The notes: generated from the letters alone by a model not told the origin. Counted from the stretch's first letter, positions 42,801 to 54,068 are shown. The stretch: DNA of 64,000 nt from Anoplolepis gracilipes (GCF_047496725.1 NC_132982.1:929001-993000); one strand, 5' to 3'. A program made the numbers and translations.

Positions 42801-43639
42801 TCCGTGTAACGCGGGTACGATAATTCTCGTTCAACCCTTCTTTCAGCGGGATACATAGCAGCAGTCACTGCCCATGCGAAACATGCATTGTCTTTGGATC
42901 GCACGTTAACTACCGCTCGCTTCATCATTATCTTTCGCGGTAATATAATATGACATCCCGCACGCATAGGATTATATTTATTTATATTTACAATCAAATT
43001 AAGTATACGCGATAATGCCCACCCACTATCACGTTCTTGAAATTCTTCGAGAGATGCTAAAGTGGGCTCGATAACACGTTGCTCGTACTATTCGCGTAAA
43101 TCAGATGTACGAAATAGTTCACAGTTTTTTGTACTTACACTTTTATCGTCGTGCTTTTCACCCGTCACAAACTTACCGTTAAACATAGTATTCACTTTCA
43201 CACTGCAGTGTGTTTCGATAGCGTCTCGCACATGTTCAAGCACGATATCACTCGCGTCTTCGAGAAACTGGCGAGGTTCGATATAATTGCTATTGATTAT
43301 CGCACCAGTCGATATACGGTTCTCGAACGCTGTATCAATTTCTCGCCAAAATAGTGCAGCTTGATGCGCGCTGTGTCCGGCACCCGCGTGTACGAAACGT
43401 TTGCGCAACGCATTTTTCAGTCCTTCGAGTCGCGCGATCTTTGCGATCAACAATTGTCGATATCCGATCGATATTCGCGGTCGTTTAATTCGACTCTGCT
43501 CTTCCAACAACTTGATATAATCATCGCATCTCACCTCCCATGCAAAGTACTCCTCCACCGAATTTATCAAGGTGGATTGATGCGTTAAAACCTGCTCCAT
43601 TTTTTTACATATAAGGTACACTCGTGCAAGCTTCGACAA
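39847..43639 (-). pseudogene. Polinton-2 protein-primed DNA polymerase B (broken)
   Basis: The pieces are 43639-43088, then after a TAG (TGG in the other copy) 43084-42528, an intron (42527-42413), 42412-41602, 41575-41204, 41188-40298 and 40287-39847. It has the same domain order as in Polinton-1: an N-terminal conserved region, FVVYADLEC, an HNH-like zinc cluster, FHNLSGYDSHF, the DINNLYGW, KLMNNAVFGKT and YTDTDS motifs. Lesions are one nonsense codon near 43087 and frameshifts near 41640, 41200 and 40310, the last just after the catalytic TDTDS. So replication protein is lost although capsid genes are open. Confidence 0.92.
42413..42527 (-). other. Spliceosomal intron (115 bp) in Polinton-2 PolB
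   Basis: On the minus strand it runs from GTATGTATATG to TTTTTTATAG. It sits at the same codon and phase as the intron at 13433-13506, inside the zinc-finger segment. The intron bodies differ, so the position is conserved beyond simple sequence identity. Confidence 0.88.
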
Positions 43640-44284
43640 TAATGGCGAGATGTGACTCTCTGTTCTGATTTATATCTAATCGTTATATTCTTTTCACGTT
43701 GCGAAAACATTATTCTTTCGTATAAACATCCGTCATTTCTATATTATCACGTCTCTTTATCTCACGCATATTTCGTGGTAATGGAATATAATATGACATC
43801 CTCTACGCATAGGATTATATTTATTATTTATAATCAAATTAAATATACATGATAATGCCCACCCACTATGCGACACGTTATTCTTTAGCGCAAACATTCG
43901 TACTGTCGGCGCGTTATTCTTTAGCGCAAACATCCGTACCGTCGACGGTCTGTTTATGTTATCATTTAGCCAAAAATTTTATCTCACGCTTTGGCGTATA
44001 CATTGTAACCGAATATTTCAATCGTCGTATACATTTGATTAGATTTCAATCATACGGCGGCCACACACGGCGCTCGAGAAAGCACGTGGAGACGCGATTT
44101 TTAATAATTTCTAGCAGCCTTACATTGGCGCTTGCAAAATTACGTCACAAATACTCCCCTCCTCATGACGTTTTGCGATATTACAAATTGATCGCAGTAC
44201 TTTCAATAGTTTAGTATCGCATCAGTTGTCCGTGCATAAGGTTGTGCTAAAAAAAAAATGTGCTCCACAAAAGAAACCAGCAAG
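43640..44284. promoter_or_regulatory. Divergent intergenic region with an inverted copy of the left subterminal sequence
   Basis: The region lies between the divergent PolB and accessory genes. 43835-44005 is an inverse copy of 31955-32105 (shared TTCTTTAGCGCAAACATCCG, GTCTGTTTATGTTATCATTT), and the TTCTTTAGCGCAAACAT word is doubled here. One copy of the 22-bp AGCAGC...GGCGCTTG word sits at 44113-44134. ORFs over this part are shadows. Confidence 0.5.
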
Positions 44285-45000
44285 ATGAATTTTTACATTC
44301 CGATTGAGAACGGTGAAATTCAATCAAAGAACATGTAAGTTTCAATTATTTTCTAAATATTATTTCCTAAAAATTATTTTCTAAATATTATTTTTTAATA
44401 TATTTTAATATTTTATATAGCGTTTCATCTCGTCGTGCGGTTTGCATACTTGGAAGAAGGTATATCTTAACCCCGACATCTTACAAATATTTGGAGATTG
44501 GAATAAGCGTTGGAGCTATGTCGTATGTCGAATTGATACTTGGTGACAACCGAGGTAATCGATTAGTATTGCCTATCGTACTCTGGCACTCATTGATGCA
44601 GAAACGTGCAGACATTGAACGACATGTACAATCGACTGAAAGTCAACCATTATGGATCTGTGATCTATCTATCCAAATGATCGCATTAAACGGATCGAGA
44701 ATTATTAAATTAACATTATCTAATAAGTCTTTGTATATGCAACCTCAAACATTATTACATTTATTCGATTTTGAAGATTGCATCGATCATATGCATTCAT
44801 GGTTGTGTCAAAATACACATTTCGTGAATGAAAAATTTAAACAATTTTGTAACGTCTTGCAACGAAACAATATTACTGATGTAAATGATGCTGTGAAAGC
44901 AATTCGCGAGAGTGACGCGTTCGATAGCGGATCACTCGTAGATTGCGAATTGTTGGCGTGTGCTATAAATGATATACTTTATGATACTTGTAACAAATAA
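44285..45000 (+). CDS. Two-exon Polinton accessory gene of unknown function (209 aa)
   Basis: Exon 1 is 44285-44334, the intron 44335-44420 (GTAAGT...TTATATAG), exon 2 44421-45000 (stop included). The spliced length is 630 bases, an exact number of codons, and the frame is open throughout. Conserved blocks shared with the decayed Polinton-1 copy are LGRRY.LTPTSYK, MSYVEL, LWICDLSIQM and HLFDFE.CIDHMH. The intron position and phase are the same in both. I recognise no domain. It diverges from PolB across a shared intergenic region. Confidence 0.8.
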
Positions 45001-45252
45001 AAAATAAAAAATTATTATTAACATTAATGTTTCTCTTCACACTATTTTATTCTACGCCTCCTCCTCCTCCTCCTCGCGCTCTCTTAGTCTCAGTCAAACA
45101 AAGACGTTTACCTCTCATAGGATCATATGCATAGTCTATTTAAAAAGAGATACTCTATTTAGAGAGAGATGAGATATGGGATCTCGTGTATATATTTGAG
45201 ATAAATGCGCGTGGTGCGTGGTTAGTTTTTTCCTATACGCTCTAAGAAGAAC
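45001..45252. other. 3' flank of accessory gene
   Basis: There is no gene. A CTC trinucleotide run occurs at about 45055-45080 and a GAGATGAGA-type repeat at 45150-45180, similar to GAGACGTGATA repeats at 16215-16275 in Polinton-1. Confidence 0.4.
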
Positions 45253-45910
45253 TCTAATGCGTTGCGAACGCTATCGCACCGTCTCCCTCTACCGCGTTGC
45301 GAACGCTATCGCACCGTCTCCCTCTACCGCGTTGCGAACGTCTATCGCACCGTCTCCCTCTACCACGTTGCGGACGTCTATCGCACCGTCTCCCTCTACC
45401 ACGTTGCGAACGTCTATCGCACCGTCTCCCTCTACCACGTTGCGGACGTCTATCGCACCGTCTCCCTCTACCGCGTTGCGGACGTCTATCGCACCGTCTC
45501 CCTCTACCACGTTGCGAACGCTATCGCACCGTCTCCCTCTACCGCCTTGCGAACGTCTATTATTGCAAATATACATTATGAATAAACAGAGTGGGGTGAT
45601 TATTTTATCTATAACAGTTGACATTCCTCTCTCTCACCGTCAGACCTCCGCAGTCAGTCGGAGAGGACACTCCCTCCACGTGCGGAACCATATGTATGCC
45701 CCCTCCCCCTCCCCCTTTCCCTCTCAATCAGGGGATGTTTGGTACCACCCTCCCCCCCTTAATCTGGGGGGTGGGGCATTTGGTACCTCCCCCTTCCCCC
45801 TCAGTCTAGGGGGGACATTTGCCCCTTCCCCCCGCGATTGAGGGGGACTCCCCCCCGCTTACCTCACCCCCCTCATATCCCTGGATTAGATCTCTCTTAT
45901 ATTATCTACT
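45253..45910. repeat. Polinton-2 right TIR
   Basis: This is the inverse of the left TIR: about 8-9 tandem minisatellite units (CGTTGCGAACG..TATCGCACCG type), the unique 45550-45640 part, C-rich runs, then the tip TCTCTCTTATATTATCTACT. Overlapping ORFs in all frames are repeat shadows. Confidence 0.92.
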
Positions 45911-45974
45911 TTAATTAAAAATAAAATTTAGCAAATTAAACTCCAGATTATGTTACAGATAATATCCTTCTTAA

Positions 45975-46585
45975 GGGTCGGCAGGGCCGACCAGAAAATT
46001 CCAGCGTCACTGTCACCAACATTGAGAAATGAATTCTTATTTAATATATTAGTGTATGTCTGTATACGTACAAACATCATTGCATTTCAAGAGAGACGAA
46101 GACGACATTATCGTCTTTCATTGTCTCTCCTTAGCAAGCGGTGCTGCCAACTCAATTTCTTACAATTAGCTGCACTTGCACTTTAGGTACAGATATAATA
46201 TTCTATTCGATAATATTTTGCCTCGAAGAAGTTATATTTCTTTATAAAACTTTTTTTGCTACATTCCTTGCAAAGTTTATTACCCCGCCAAAGAGCCGAA
46301 TTTTGCATTTTGGCTTTTAAAAAATTTATAATAATTACAATCGGTGCACCTGGTCTATATACTTCATTCACGATCAGTATACCTTATTCATGTCAACTTT
46401 ATGAAATTTTATTTTAAGCCTTTTTTTTAAAAAATCGCTTTTTAGCGGGCTGCGAGCAATCCTCCTAAATAAGAATATCATTGTTAAATATGATTCTTTC
46501 TTAATTTATAGCCGAAATATCGTCGAAAAGAATTTGTAGTTCCCAAGTCTCCGCATGAGGTCTCCACCGTGTCGCCTGCCGACCC
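45975..46585. mobile_element. TTAA-flanked MITE, copy B (611 bp)
   Basis: TTAA (45971-45974)|GGGTCGGCAGGGCCGAC ... GCCGACCC|TTAA (46586-46589). It is nearly identical in body to copy D at 25003-25608, so both moved recently. It lies about 55 bp outside the Polinton-2 right target duplication. Confidence 0.88.
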
Positions 46586-46599
46586 TTAATCTTTCTTAA

Positions 46600-46735
46600 G
46601 GGTCTACCGGAGCGACGAGAAAATTCCAGCGTCACTGCTACCAACATTGAAAAATGAACTCTCATTCAATGTGTTGGTGTACGTCTGTATACGTACCAAC
46701 ACTATTGTATTACTCGCGTGGACGCTTGTAAGATA
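46600..46735. mobile_element. Partial TTAA MITE, left end only
   Basis: TTAA|GGGTCTACCGGAGCGACGAG then matches the first 120-130 bp of the family (CCAGCGTCACTGCTACCAAC). The match fades near 46720. It lies only 10 bp after copy B ends. Confidence 0.7.
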
Positions 46736-46938
46736 GAAAAAGATCGCGCAATCGCGCTGTTCTTGTTCCTCTTCAAGCATATCGGATTACCGAGATACGG
46801 CCTGAAAATGCTTTCTGGTCTCTTGTGGCAGAAAGCAGTAATGTAACAAGGCTAATGGGCGCCCACTTTTTATAAAATTTATATTTACATATGTATATGT
46901 ATGTATATATGTATCCAAATTGTAACTAAAATTATATA

Positions 46939-47707
46939 CAGGGTATCCCAGACTTACCGAATCACTTGTTAATGATGGATTCCTGAGGTCATTTAGAGAC
47001 GAAAATCTTAATACCAAAATGTCAAGGCTACAATAGTTTTCAAATGGTAAGAGTTTAAAGTTGTCCAATTAGCATAGACATAACTTCGCGCGCTCAGGCA
47101 CGTCGCATATTAAAAGTGTCACCGCACTAAATTTAATTATCAACATTGAAATATTGATAAATTATGTATTTAATTTATTGTTAAGTTATTGTTATGTAGT
47201 AATTTTTATTGTTATTAAAATAATTTTATAAATTTACCTCCTTTATGTGCGGTTAATAAATTTTGGTATTAGAATATCTCCGCAATGACAGAAAATCCTC
47301 GTAGTTCCACGCGCAACATCGACATTGAATTTAATTGAGTGGCTACGAGAATTTTCTGTCATTGCGGAGATATTCTAATACCGAAATTTATTAACCGCAC
47401 ATGAAGGAGATAAATTTATAAAATTATTTTAATAACAATAAAAATTACTACATAACAATAACTTAACAATAAATTAAATACATAATTTATCAATATTTCA
47501 ATGTTGATAATTAAATTTAGTGCGGTGGCACTTTTAATATGCGACGTGCCTGAGCGTGCGAAGTTTTGTCATGCTAATTGATCAACTTTAAACTCTTACC
47601 ATTTGAAAACTATTGTAGCCTCGACATTTTGGTATTAGAATTTTTGTCTCTAAATGACCTCAGGAATCCACCATTAACAGGTGATTCGGTAAGTCTGGGA
47701 CACCCTG
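46939..47707. mobile_element. Foldback element, 769-bp near-perfect palindrome
   Basis: The tips are CAGGGTATCCCAGACTTACC and GGTAAGTCTGGGACACCCTG, flanked by TATA (46935-46938, 47708-47711). The left arm (46939-47304) pairs with the right arm (47343-47707) almost base for base around a 38-bp loop. It has no coding capacity. The CAGGGTGTCCCAGA-type tip is shared with 9827 and, more loosely, 53259. Confidence 0.92.
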
Positions 47708-47711
47708 TATA

Positions 47712-48470
47712 CGGTAAAATATTGTACAATGATGAATAATAAGATAATAGCTAACAAAGTGAAGTAATATACAGTATGTAGAACACGGGCGCCTATTAGA
47801 CTTGGTGATGTGTTGCTTTCTTACTATCGACACTTCGTGTATCATATCAACAGAATAGAAAAATAATATGATTGTCAATTCTTACTTGATATTGCACACT
47901 GTAGACAAATGTTCAAGTATAGATATAAAAAAAAATTTTATAATTTATTTATAATATAAAAATTACTTTTTTAGTGAATAAATTTAAGAATAACTTTAAA
48001 AACATTAAAAATATTTCTACCATTTTATTATTACACATTTATTGTACATGTATATAAATAAAACATTTATTTTATGTATGCTTTTATATGTATTTTGTAA
48101 TAAATCGATAATAGCTATATGAAAAGATATATTTTCTAAGAAATATTTTTTTTTTAAATTAATAGCTTTTACAAAAAATATATATTTTAATATTTTTATG
48201 TAAAAAAATATTTTAATATTTTATATAAATATTTATTAAATGTATTATTATTAAAAATAATATATTGACTGTAAACTATAAATTATAATTAATACATTAC
48301 TTCAGCATACTTTTTAAACACAATAATACTTTCTAATTACAAAAAATGACAAAAATATTTTAATTATTTTTTAATTAATTTACAAAAAATGAAATAATAT
48401 TAATTAAATATATAATTAAATGCATTGTTAACACATATGTGTGACATATACATTATGATATACATTACTT

Positions 48471-48471
<1 letters not shown>
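47712..48471. other. AT-rich interval
   Basis: I see no gene, RNA or clear repeat. The sequence is dominated by A/T runs such as TTTTAATATTTTATATAAAT. Confidence 0.5.
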
Positions 48472-48501
<30 letters not shown>

Positions 48502-48716
48502 CCGAGGGAAGTGGAAAATGCCTACCGCATCCCCGCCGGCCGGTCCCGCAGGGTATGTGGGGCTCGCACCCACTAAAAACCATTCCTCTTTCAGGCCTAA
48601 AAGAATGAGGCTTACACTACATGTCATCCAAAGTCCATTCGTGTACCTCAGTTCCCTGTCAGCATGGACGTCTATTGTTACTTGCTGCAATATAAAATGG
48701 CACTAATTCTGTAGTA
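48472..48716 (-). mobile_element. Retroposon 3' end with poly(A) tail
   Basis: On the minus strand a GC-rich segment (GTGGGTGCGAGCCCCACATA, CCGGCCGGCGGGGATGCGGT) is followed by CTTCCCTCGG and about 28 A residues (T run at 48473-48501 on the plus strand). This fits a SINE or a 5'-truncated LINE. The GGGTGCGAGCCC word resembles a tRNA-type B box only loosely. Confidence 0.55.
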
Positions 48717-49380
48717 TTTACCTATACGCCTCTCCATTCAATAAAAGTACAGTGTTTAAAATGATCCGCCCTTCAGACATCTGTTCCATTCTCAATCTGT
48801 AATAGGTAATTATATGCTGTGCACAGATTAATATCAAAGTAATTATAGAAATTGTGCTAAAATTATCGATTTTAAAATCTGAAAAACCATCAATTATATT
48901 TGTATTATATTAAATTATTAATTTGTTATAATAAAAACATGATCCTTTGCGCTTGTCGGAAACATAACAACAAAAGCGCTAAAAGATTTTATGTTCTTAT
49001 CCCAAAAAATGCAGTGTACAAAAAATATATATAGAATATATAAATAAAAATATAAATGTAAATAAAATTTAATAATATAATAGATATATTAATATAAATA
49101 AGAATAATAATTTAAATTTAAAAATAATAAAAATAAAAATATTATTATGTACAATTTTTTCAGTGTAATTTTATTTTATGACATTTAACGGGATAAAAAT
49201 ATGTATACACTTAACAATGGCAAGCAATGCATATATGAAAACATGTGTGTGTGTGGTGTGCGTGTATCAAATGGTATTGTTAATTTAATAATTATTTTAA
49301 AGTTAATAACAATTCAGAGATAAGATTGCCATTGTTTCCGTGCATAATGTTATATACAGTACAAATTAATAAATTCAACT
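48717..49380. other. AT-rich interval
   Basis: Nothing recognised. AAAATAATAAAAATAAAAAT-type runs occur near 49120 and a short GTGTGTGTG run near 49250. Confidence 0.5.
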
Positions 49381-49656
49381 GGATCGCAATTTAAACTGAG
49401 TTAAGTGATTGCATCGCAAAGTGACTTCAACCACATAATGGGAAGTACTATAATTAATATACAGTATATTTAAAGTACTTTTAATTAATATACATGTCTC
49501 TCAACGTAGTTTCTTATATATTTATAAATATTTAATATGCTTCATTTTTATCTGCTTATTACTATATATTTTCAAAAACAATGCATTGCAAATAAAAATT
49601 ATTACGTCAAACACTTTGTGACGCAATCAGTTACTTGTCAGTTTAAATTGCGATCT
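49381..49656. mobile_element. Small TIR element (about 276 bp)
   Basis: GATCGCAATTTAAACTGAGT at the left and its approximate inverse (CAGTTTAAATTGCGATC) at the right, each with a TGATTGC.TC.CAAAGTG block, form TIRs of about 45 bp. It is non-coding. Confidence 0.6.
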
Positions 49657-49935
49657 TGATTCTGCAATGCATTATTTTCATAATTTAAAAATTAAAAACA
49701 ATAACATAAAATAAATTGCAACAATAAAATATATTTTAATTATTATAATAATATTTATATATTTTTTAAAATAATTTTTTTACATAATACAATAGTAATA
49801 AACAGAATTTTCCCACCACCTCTTCCCAAGCGACTCAGGATGTCATTGACCATTATATTCAGAAAAAATTAATCATTTTTATTATATTATATATGTATAT
49901 ATAAATATTTAATATAATTACATATTTTTAATAGT

Positions 49936-52900
49936 TCAATGACACTCTTTCTTTTTCTGAGTCGCTTTCTGTGCTTCGATGACATACTGCGGTTCCCGAA
50001 TGTGTACTTTAATCCAAAGGGTGTCCACACAGCAAAAATGCAACATTTTCTTTGCGTTATGGAATTGCCCCTGTATTTGGAAATAGTACGTGTGTCTTTG
50101 ATTCATACGAGTGTCATCTGTTTTATCGAAAATTCGATGAACATCTGCAATCTTATTAAGCATTGCATCGGTAGGAGACACTTGCCGCGCCGCATAAGAA
50201 CATTTAATCTCAACGACAGTATCGTTTCCAATAATGCCGTCAGGCGTTGCAGCAAGATATGGAATTTCTTCATCAATAAATATTCCACAATCATTGATTT
50301 CTATTCCCAACTCTACCTGCAATTGCTGTCGTGCCACCATCTCTTTTTCTTTACCCCACTCACCAGCCGCATTCGTCAGTCGAGGAGGATAAAAGAATTG
50401 CTTTTACAAGATTTTGGCACGAAGTTGTTTCTCTTCTGCTGCAAACTTTTCCAAAGTTTGAAGCAGTGAGAAGATTATGCCGTATGTTGTGCCACTCCGG
50501 GTTTTCATGCTGACCCCGTGTAGCACATTCCAATACGATTGCATTGTTGATCTTTTAACATTTGATAATGATTAGATCTCAGCTGTTCGTACATATGACC
50601 TTCTATATCTGGTCATTCCGCATTTGGTCCGTAATCTTTATCGGCCGTAAAAGTTTTAGCAAAATATTTTGATGTACTAATAGAGAAACCTAATTCTTTT
50701 GCCGCACGCGCGCGTTGCTGATAATTTTTATTTTTTTAAATATTCCTTTTTTCTATTATTTTTGTACACGCAGGTGGTTCTTTACCTATTGCGTGACAAG
50801 TAGAACTTAATGCTTGCGCAGTATTAAATTGTACTACAGATGCTTCCACGCGGGCTTGATAAGAACCTTTTTTTGCAAAATTAATACGTTTGCCACCAAT
50901 AAATTTACTAATAATTCCATTACAACTTTCCACGAAATTACTTGTAAATTGATACAGTAAACTATCAGCATTCTCTATTACACGTTTCATTGCAATTTCA
51001 ATTTTTAATAATAGCCCAGCCTTTTGTAATTGGGGCACAAGATTTTCTTCACCTACTTTTTGTTCTTCGGTACAAAAATATTTAAGGGAAGAACAACCTT
51101 TATGTTCACCGAATACATGGCTGGGTTATATTTAATAAATCTTTTATTAATCCTGCGACATTTTGACCTCGAGATCCTTTGCAATTTCGACGAAACTTTA
51201 CAGCTTTTACTACAGCGTTCCGAATTTTCATTACGCTGTTCGTAACGACTTTTTTTAATTTGGAGATTTTTCTACCACCATTACTACTCGCTTCGCGTAT
51301 TTTATTACACATATTGCGGAGAAGATAATTCGTGCATTCAATCTTCTCCACAACAATATTCGGATATAGCGGAAAATCTCTTAATTTTTTTAATACATTG
51401 CTATCACCGTCATCAATATATTTAGCATAAATCAATCCATGCATTTCTAAACTAAATCGGAAGCCTTCGAGGATTATATCACTTTCCATACTTGTAGAGC
51501 TTTGATCATTTCTCCAATTCTTAAAACATTTATGTTTTTTCGGTTGTAAAGACAATTTTACTGCTCTTGCACAAACAACACAATATTTGTTTTTAACCCC
51601 GACAAATAAAACTTTTTGAGAATAATATCCCGTAATAATAGCTGCTCCAGACGGAGAATCATAACTACCACTGTGATAGGATCTCTTCATCCATGAGCTA
51701 TCTGTTATTACGGGTATATGCGGAATTCCATCTATGACATCCCCTTTCAATTGCTAAACGTCTTTCCTCTTCGCCAGCCACGCGCATTTCTTTTTCCGCA
51801 GCGGCGGCGAAGACTTCCGACATTTCATTATGATAATTAATATACGTTTTGCTACTCATACATGGAACATCCACAGCAGCAAGAAATTCTTCAAGCTGCT
51901 TATGACCAGTCCCTGTCAATATAGTACCGCATACGGCACCTCTATTAACATCCAATATTTTATCGTCTATCGGTTCACTCCAGAAGTTATCTCTGAAGTG
52001 ATACATTCGACATTCGACAAAAAATTGGGTTTTCAGACCGTGACGCGTCGTTTTAATTATTACAAGATCAGTGAAACAACATTCGCCGATCCAATGAATG
52101 GACAGTCTCTGCAATTCAGCAAAAACATGCCCGAAATCGACGATACATCGTCCATTAATCTCTACAGAATATAAACGATCTGCGTCGATCAACATACAAA
52201 GCAATATTTTCGATATCTTCAGTATCATCCATATTATTTTGCAAAGTAATATTGTCGATATCTTCGATATTATCCATATTATTTTGCAAAGCAATATTTT
52301 CGATATCTTCAGTATCATCCATATTATTTTGCAAAGTAATATTGTCGATATCTTCGATATCCATATTATTTTGCAAAGCAATATTTTCGATATCTTCGAT
52401 ATCATCCATATTATTGCTTTGTATTGTATTATCTAAATCTATCATCGCGCATAAATTCACAGAATTTTTAGGAAATGCATGCAATAATGACTGCGGTGTC
52501 AGCGTATCATTATCTATTGCATTTCTTTCATTTGTATATGCGTTAGCCTCATTCGACAAACTTGCAGTTTCGCAAAATTGGCGAACGTCCGACTCAGATC
52601 CAACAGAATCATCATTAAAAATGTCAATGACATTTTCTGCTTGGATTTTATGTGTCGAGTCGCATGCATCAACAGATAATTGAGAAAATGTATTTGTGAA
52701 AGATAATGATTGCGATGCCAATGTATTATTGTCTGTATTTCCTATATTATCTCGACATATATTATGAGACATACCTGGTAATTCTGATACGCATCTCGAG
52801 GTTTCTTCCACATCTGGAGAATCCTCGATATCCTTCTCTTTATGAAAAAGATTCTTATTAAATTGTCGTATGTAACGCATTTTCTTAGTGAAAGAAATGC

Positions 52901-52952
52901 GTTTTAACGACGTGCACATCTTCTTTTTACCCATTTTTGTGAAACTATTCAC
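49936..52952 (-). pseudogene. Mutator-like transposase domain plus YqaJ nuclease domain protein (broken)
   Basis: Pieces run 52952-52155, 52405-51698, 51750-51106, 51038-50736 and 50340-49936. An N-terminal Asn/Asp-rich region contains about five tandem 14-15-residue repeats (NNMDDTEDIENIALQ). Then come FTDLVIIKTTRHGLK, FWSEPIDDKILDVNRGAV and TGTGHKQLEEFLAAVDVPCM, followed in another frame by VITDSSWMKRSY, YDSPSGAA and VLFVGVKNKYC, a Mutator-like transposase domain. Next is NFVESCNGIISKF, and last a YqaJ/lambda-exonuclease-like domain (YLAATPDGIIGNDTVVEIKC). Frameshifts lie in a G-run near 51730 and near 51100, and the 50735-50341 part has stops. The combined protein would be a transposase with a nuclease. 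Confidence 0.75.
52199..52415. repeat. Tandem repeat, unit about 42-48 bp, inside the Mutator-like gene
   Basis: Units of CAATATTTTCGATATCTTC..TATCATCCATATTATTTTGCAAAG type repeat about five times, encoding the acidic Asp/Glu/Ile/Asn repeats on the minus strand. Confidence 0.85.
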
Positions 52953-53068
52953 TCGCGTAAATTACTCGTGATGTACAAAACAATAACGCTATCAATAATA
53001 CTTATGATCGACAATTGATAATCGCGTATGATCTATGGCTATTATGCACAGCTGTTATTGGTACAGAC

Positions 53069-53180
53069 ACCCAGTGAGAAAGGACCTATCGAGTCGACAT
53101 CGAATTATCGTCGAATTGATGTAAATTGCATCGATTCGATATCAATTTGATGTCGATTTGATGGTCATTTCTCACTGGGT
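53069..53180. mobile_element. Palindromic MITE (112 bp)
   Basis: ACCCAGTGAGAAAGGACC and the inverse GGTCATTTCTCACTGGGT flank repeated GATTTGATGTCGA / TCGACATCGAATT words. It is non-coding. Confidence 0.75.
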
Positions 53181-53258
53181 GGAGTACAGTGCAGACGAGA
53201 CGAGATGCCACTCAACGAACACAGTAATTATACTTTTCATATATATTACATATATATA

Positions 53259-53880
53259 CAGGGTGGACCATTTTAATCCATCCAGTCGAATATCTCGAAA
53301 ACCAAGCCCGGGAGAGAAAAATGTTTCAGACAAAAGTTGTATGGTTTCGAGGGGGCCATAAGATGGTATCATTGGTTTGACTTTGAAAAGTCATTTGAAG
53401 GTCACGTGAAGGTCACTTCAAGTTTTTTAAATGGACCCTAATATTTTTACATATTCTTGTAGCTCATCTCGAGAGCTTTTCAAAACACTTATGACAAAGT
53501 ATTTTTCATTAAGTATTTTTTGAGTTATAAGGCTTCAAAGTTGCAGTATTTTGACATAAAATACAAGATATCTCATAAAATATTCATTTTTTTATTATCT
53601 TACTCTAATACTTTTATGCACAGAATAACGAGACGAATCAATTGGCATAATTAAAACACATAATTATGTTAAAGTAAAAATCTGAATTTGCAACTAACAG
53701 TTACACAATTTTACTTTAACATAATTATGTGTTTTCTTTACACCAATTGATTCGTCTCATTATTCTGTGCATAAAAATATTAGAGTAAGATAATCAAAAA
53801 ATGAATATTTTACGAGATATCTTGTATTTTATGTCAAAATACTGCAAAAAGTTGATACTTCAAGCTTCAAAATGTTTTTT
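53259..53880. mobile_element. Foldback element with CAGGGTGGACCATT tip
   Basis: The left tip follows TATATA. Arms of about 150 bp (53540-53690 and 53700-53850) pair around TTTTACTTTAACATAATTATGTG. Outside this, the left 280 bp has no full partner on the right, so the right end is truncated or different. Confidence 0.65.
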
Positions 53881-54068
53881 TTTAAATTTGCGTACGATGA
53901 TTTTTCACTGAGTTACAATAGTTTGAAAATAGCCTATTTTTTGACGTATGAAAAGTGTTCCCTATTTTCTTTTGAGTAGTGTACTATAATTTTAAATATA
54001 CACATATATATATATATGTATATCAATTGTTTCTAAATAAAAATTAACTAAAATTAATTTTTGTTTAG

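Larger units (their letters stand above)
30985..45910. mobile_element. Polinton-2: near-complete Polinton/Maverick (adintovirus-like), 14.9 kb
   Basis: The left tip AGTAGATAATATAAGAGAGA and the right tip TCTCTCTTATATTATCTACT are exact inverses and are flanked by TTAATT on both sides (30979-30984, 45911-45916). An AG...CT tip and 6-bp duplication are diagnostic for Polintons. TIRs of about 0.65 kb enclose a capsid/packaging module, integrase, PolB and an accessory gene. I did not find an adenain-like maturation protease, which Polintons usually encode. The capsid, ATPase, fibre and integrase ORFs are open while PolB is broken. Confidence 0.95.

Noticed and set aside
48472..48716. tRNA gene suggested by GGGTGCGAGCCC
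   Set aside because: No complete cloverleaf or A box could be made; the poly(A) tail indicates a retroposon end.
50736..51038. Treating the 100-aa ORF as a separate gene
   Set aside because: It continues the Mutator-like protein after a frameshift; its order and content match the same gene.
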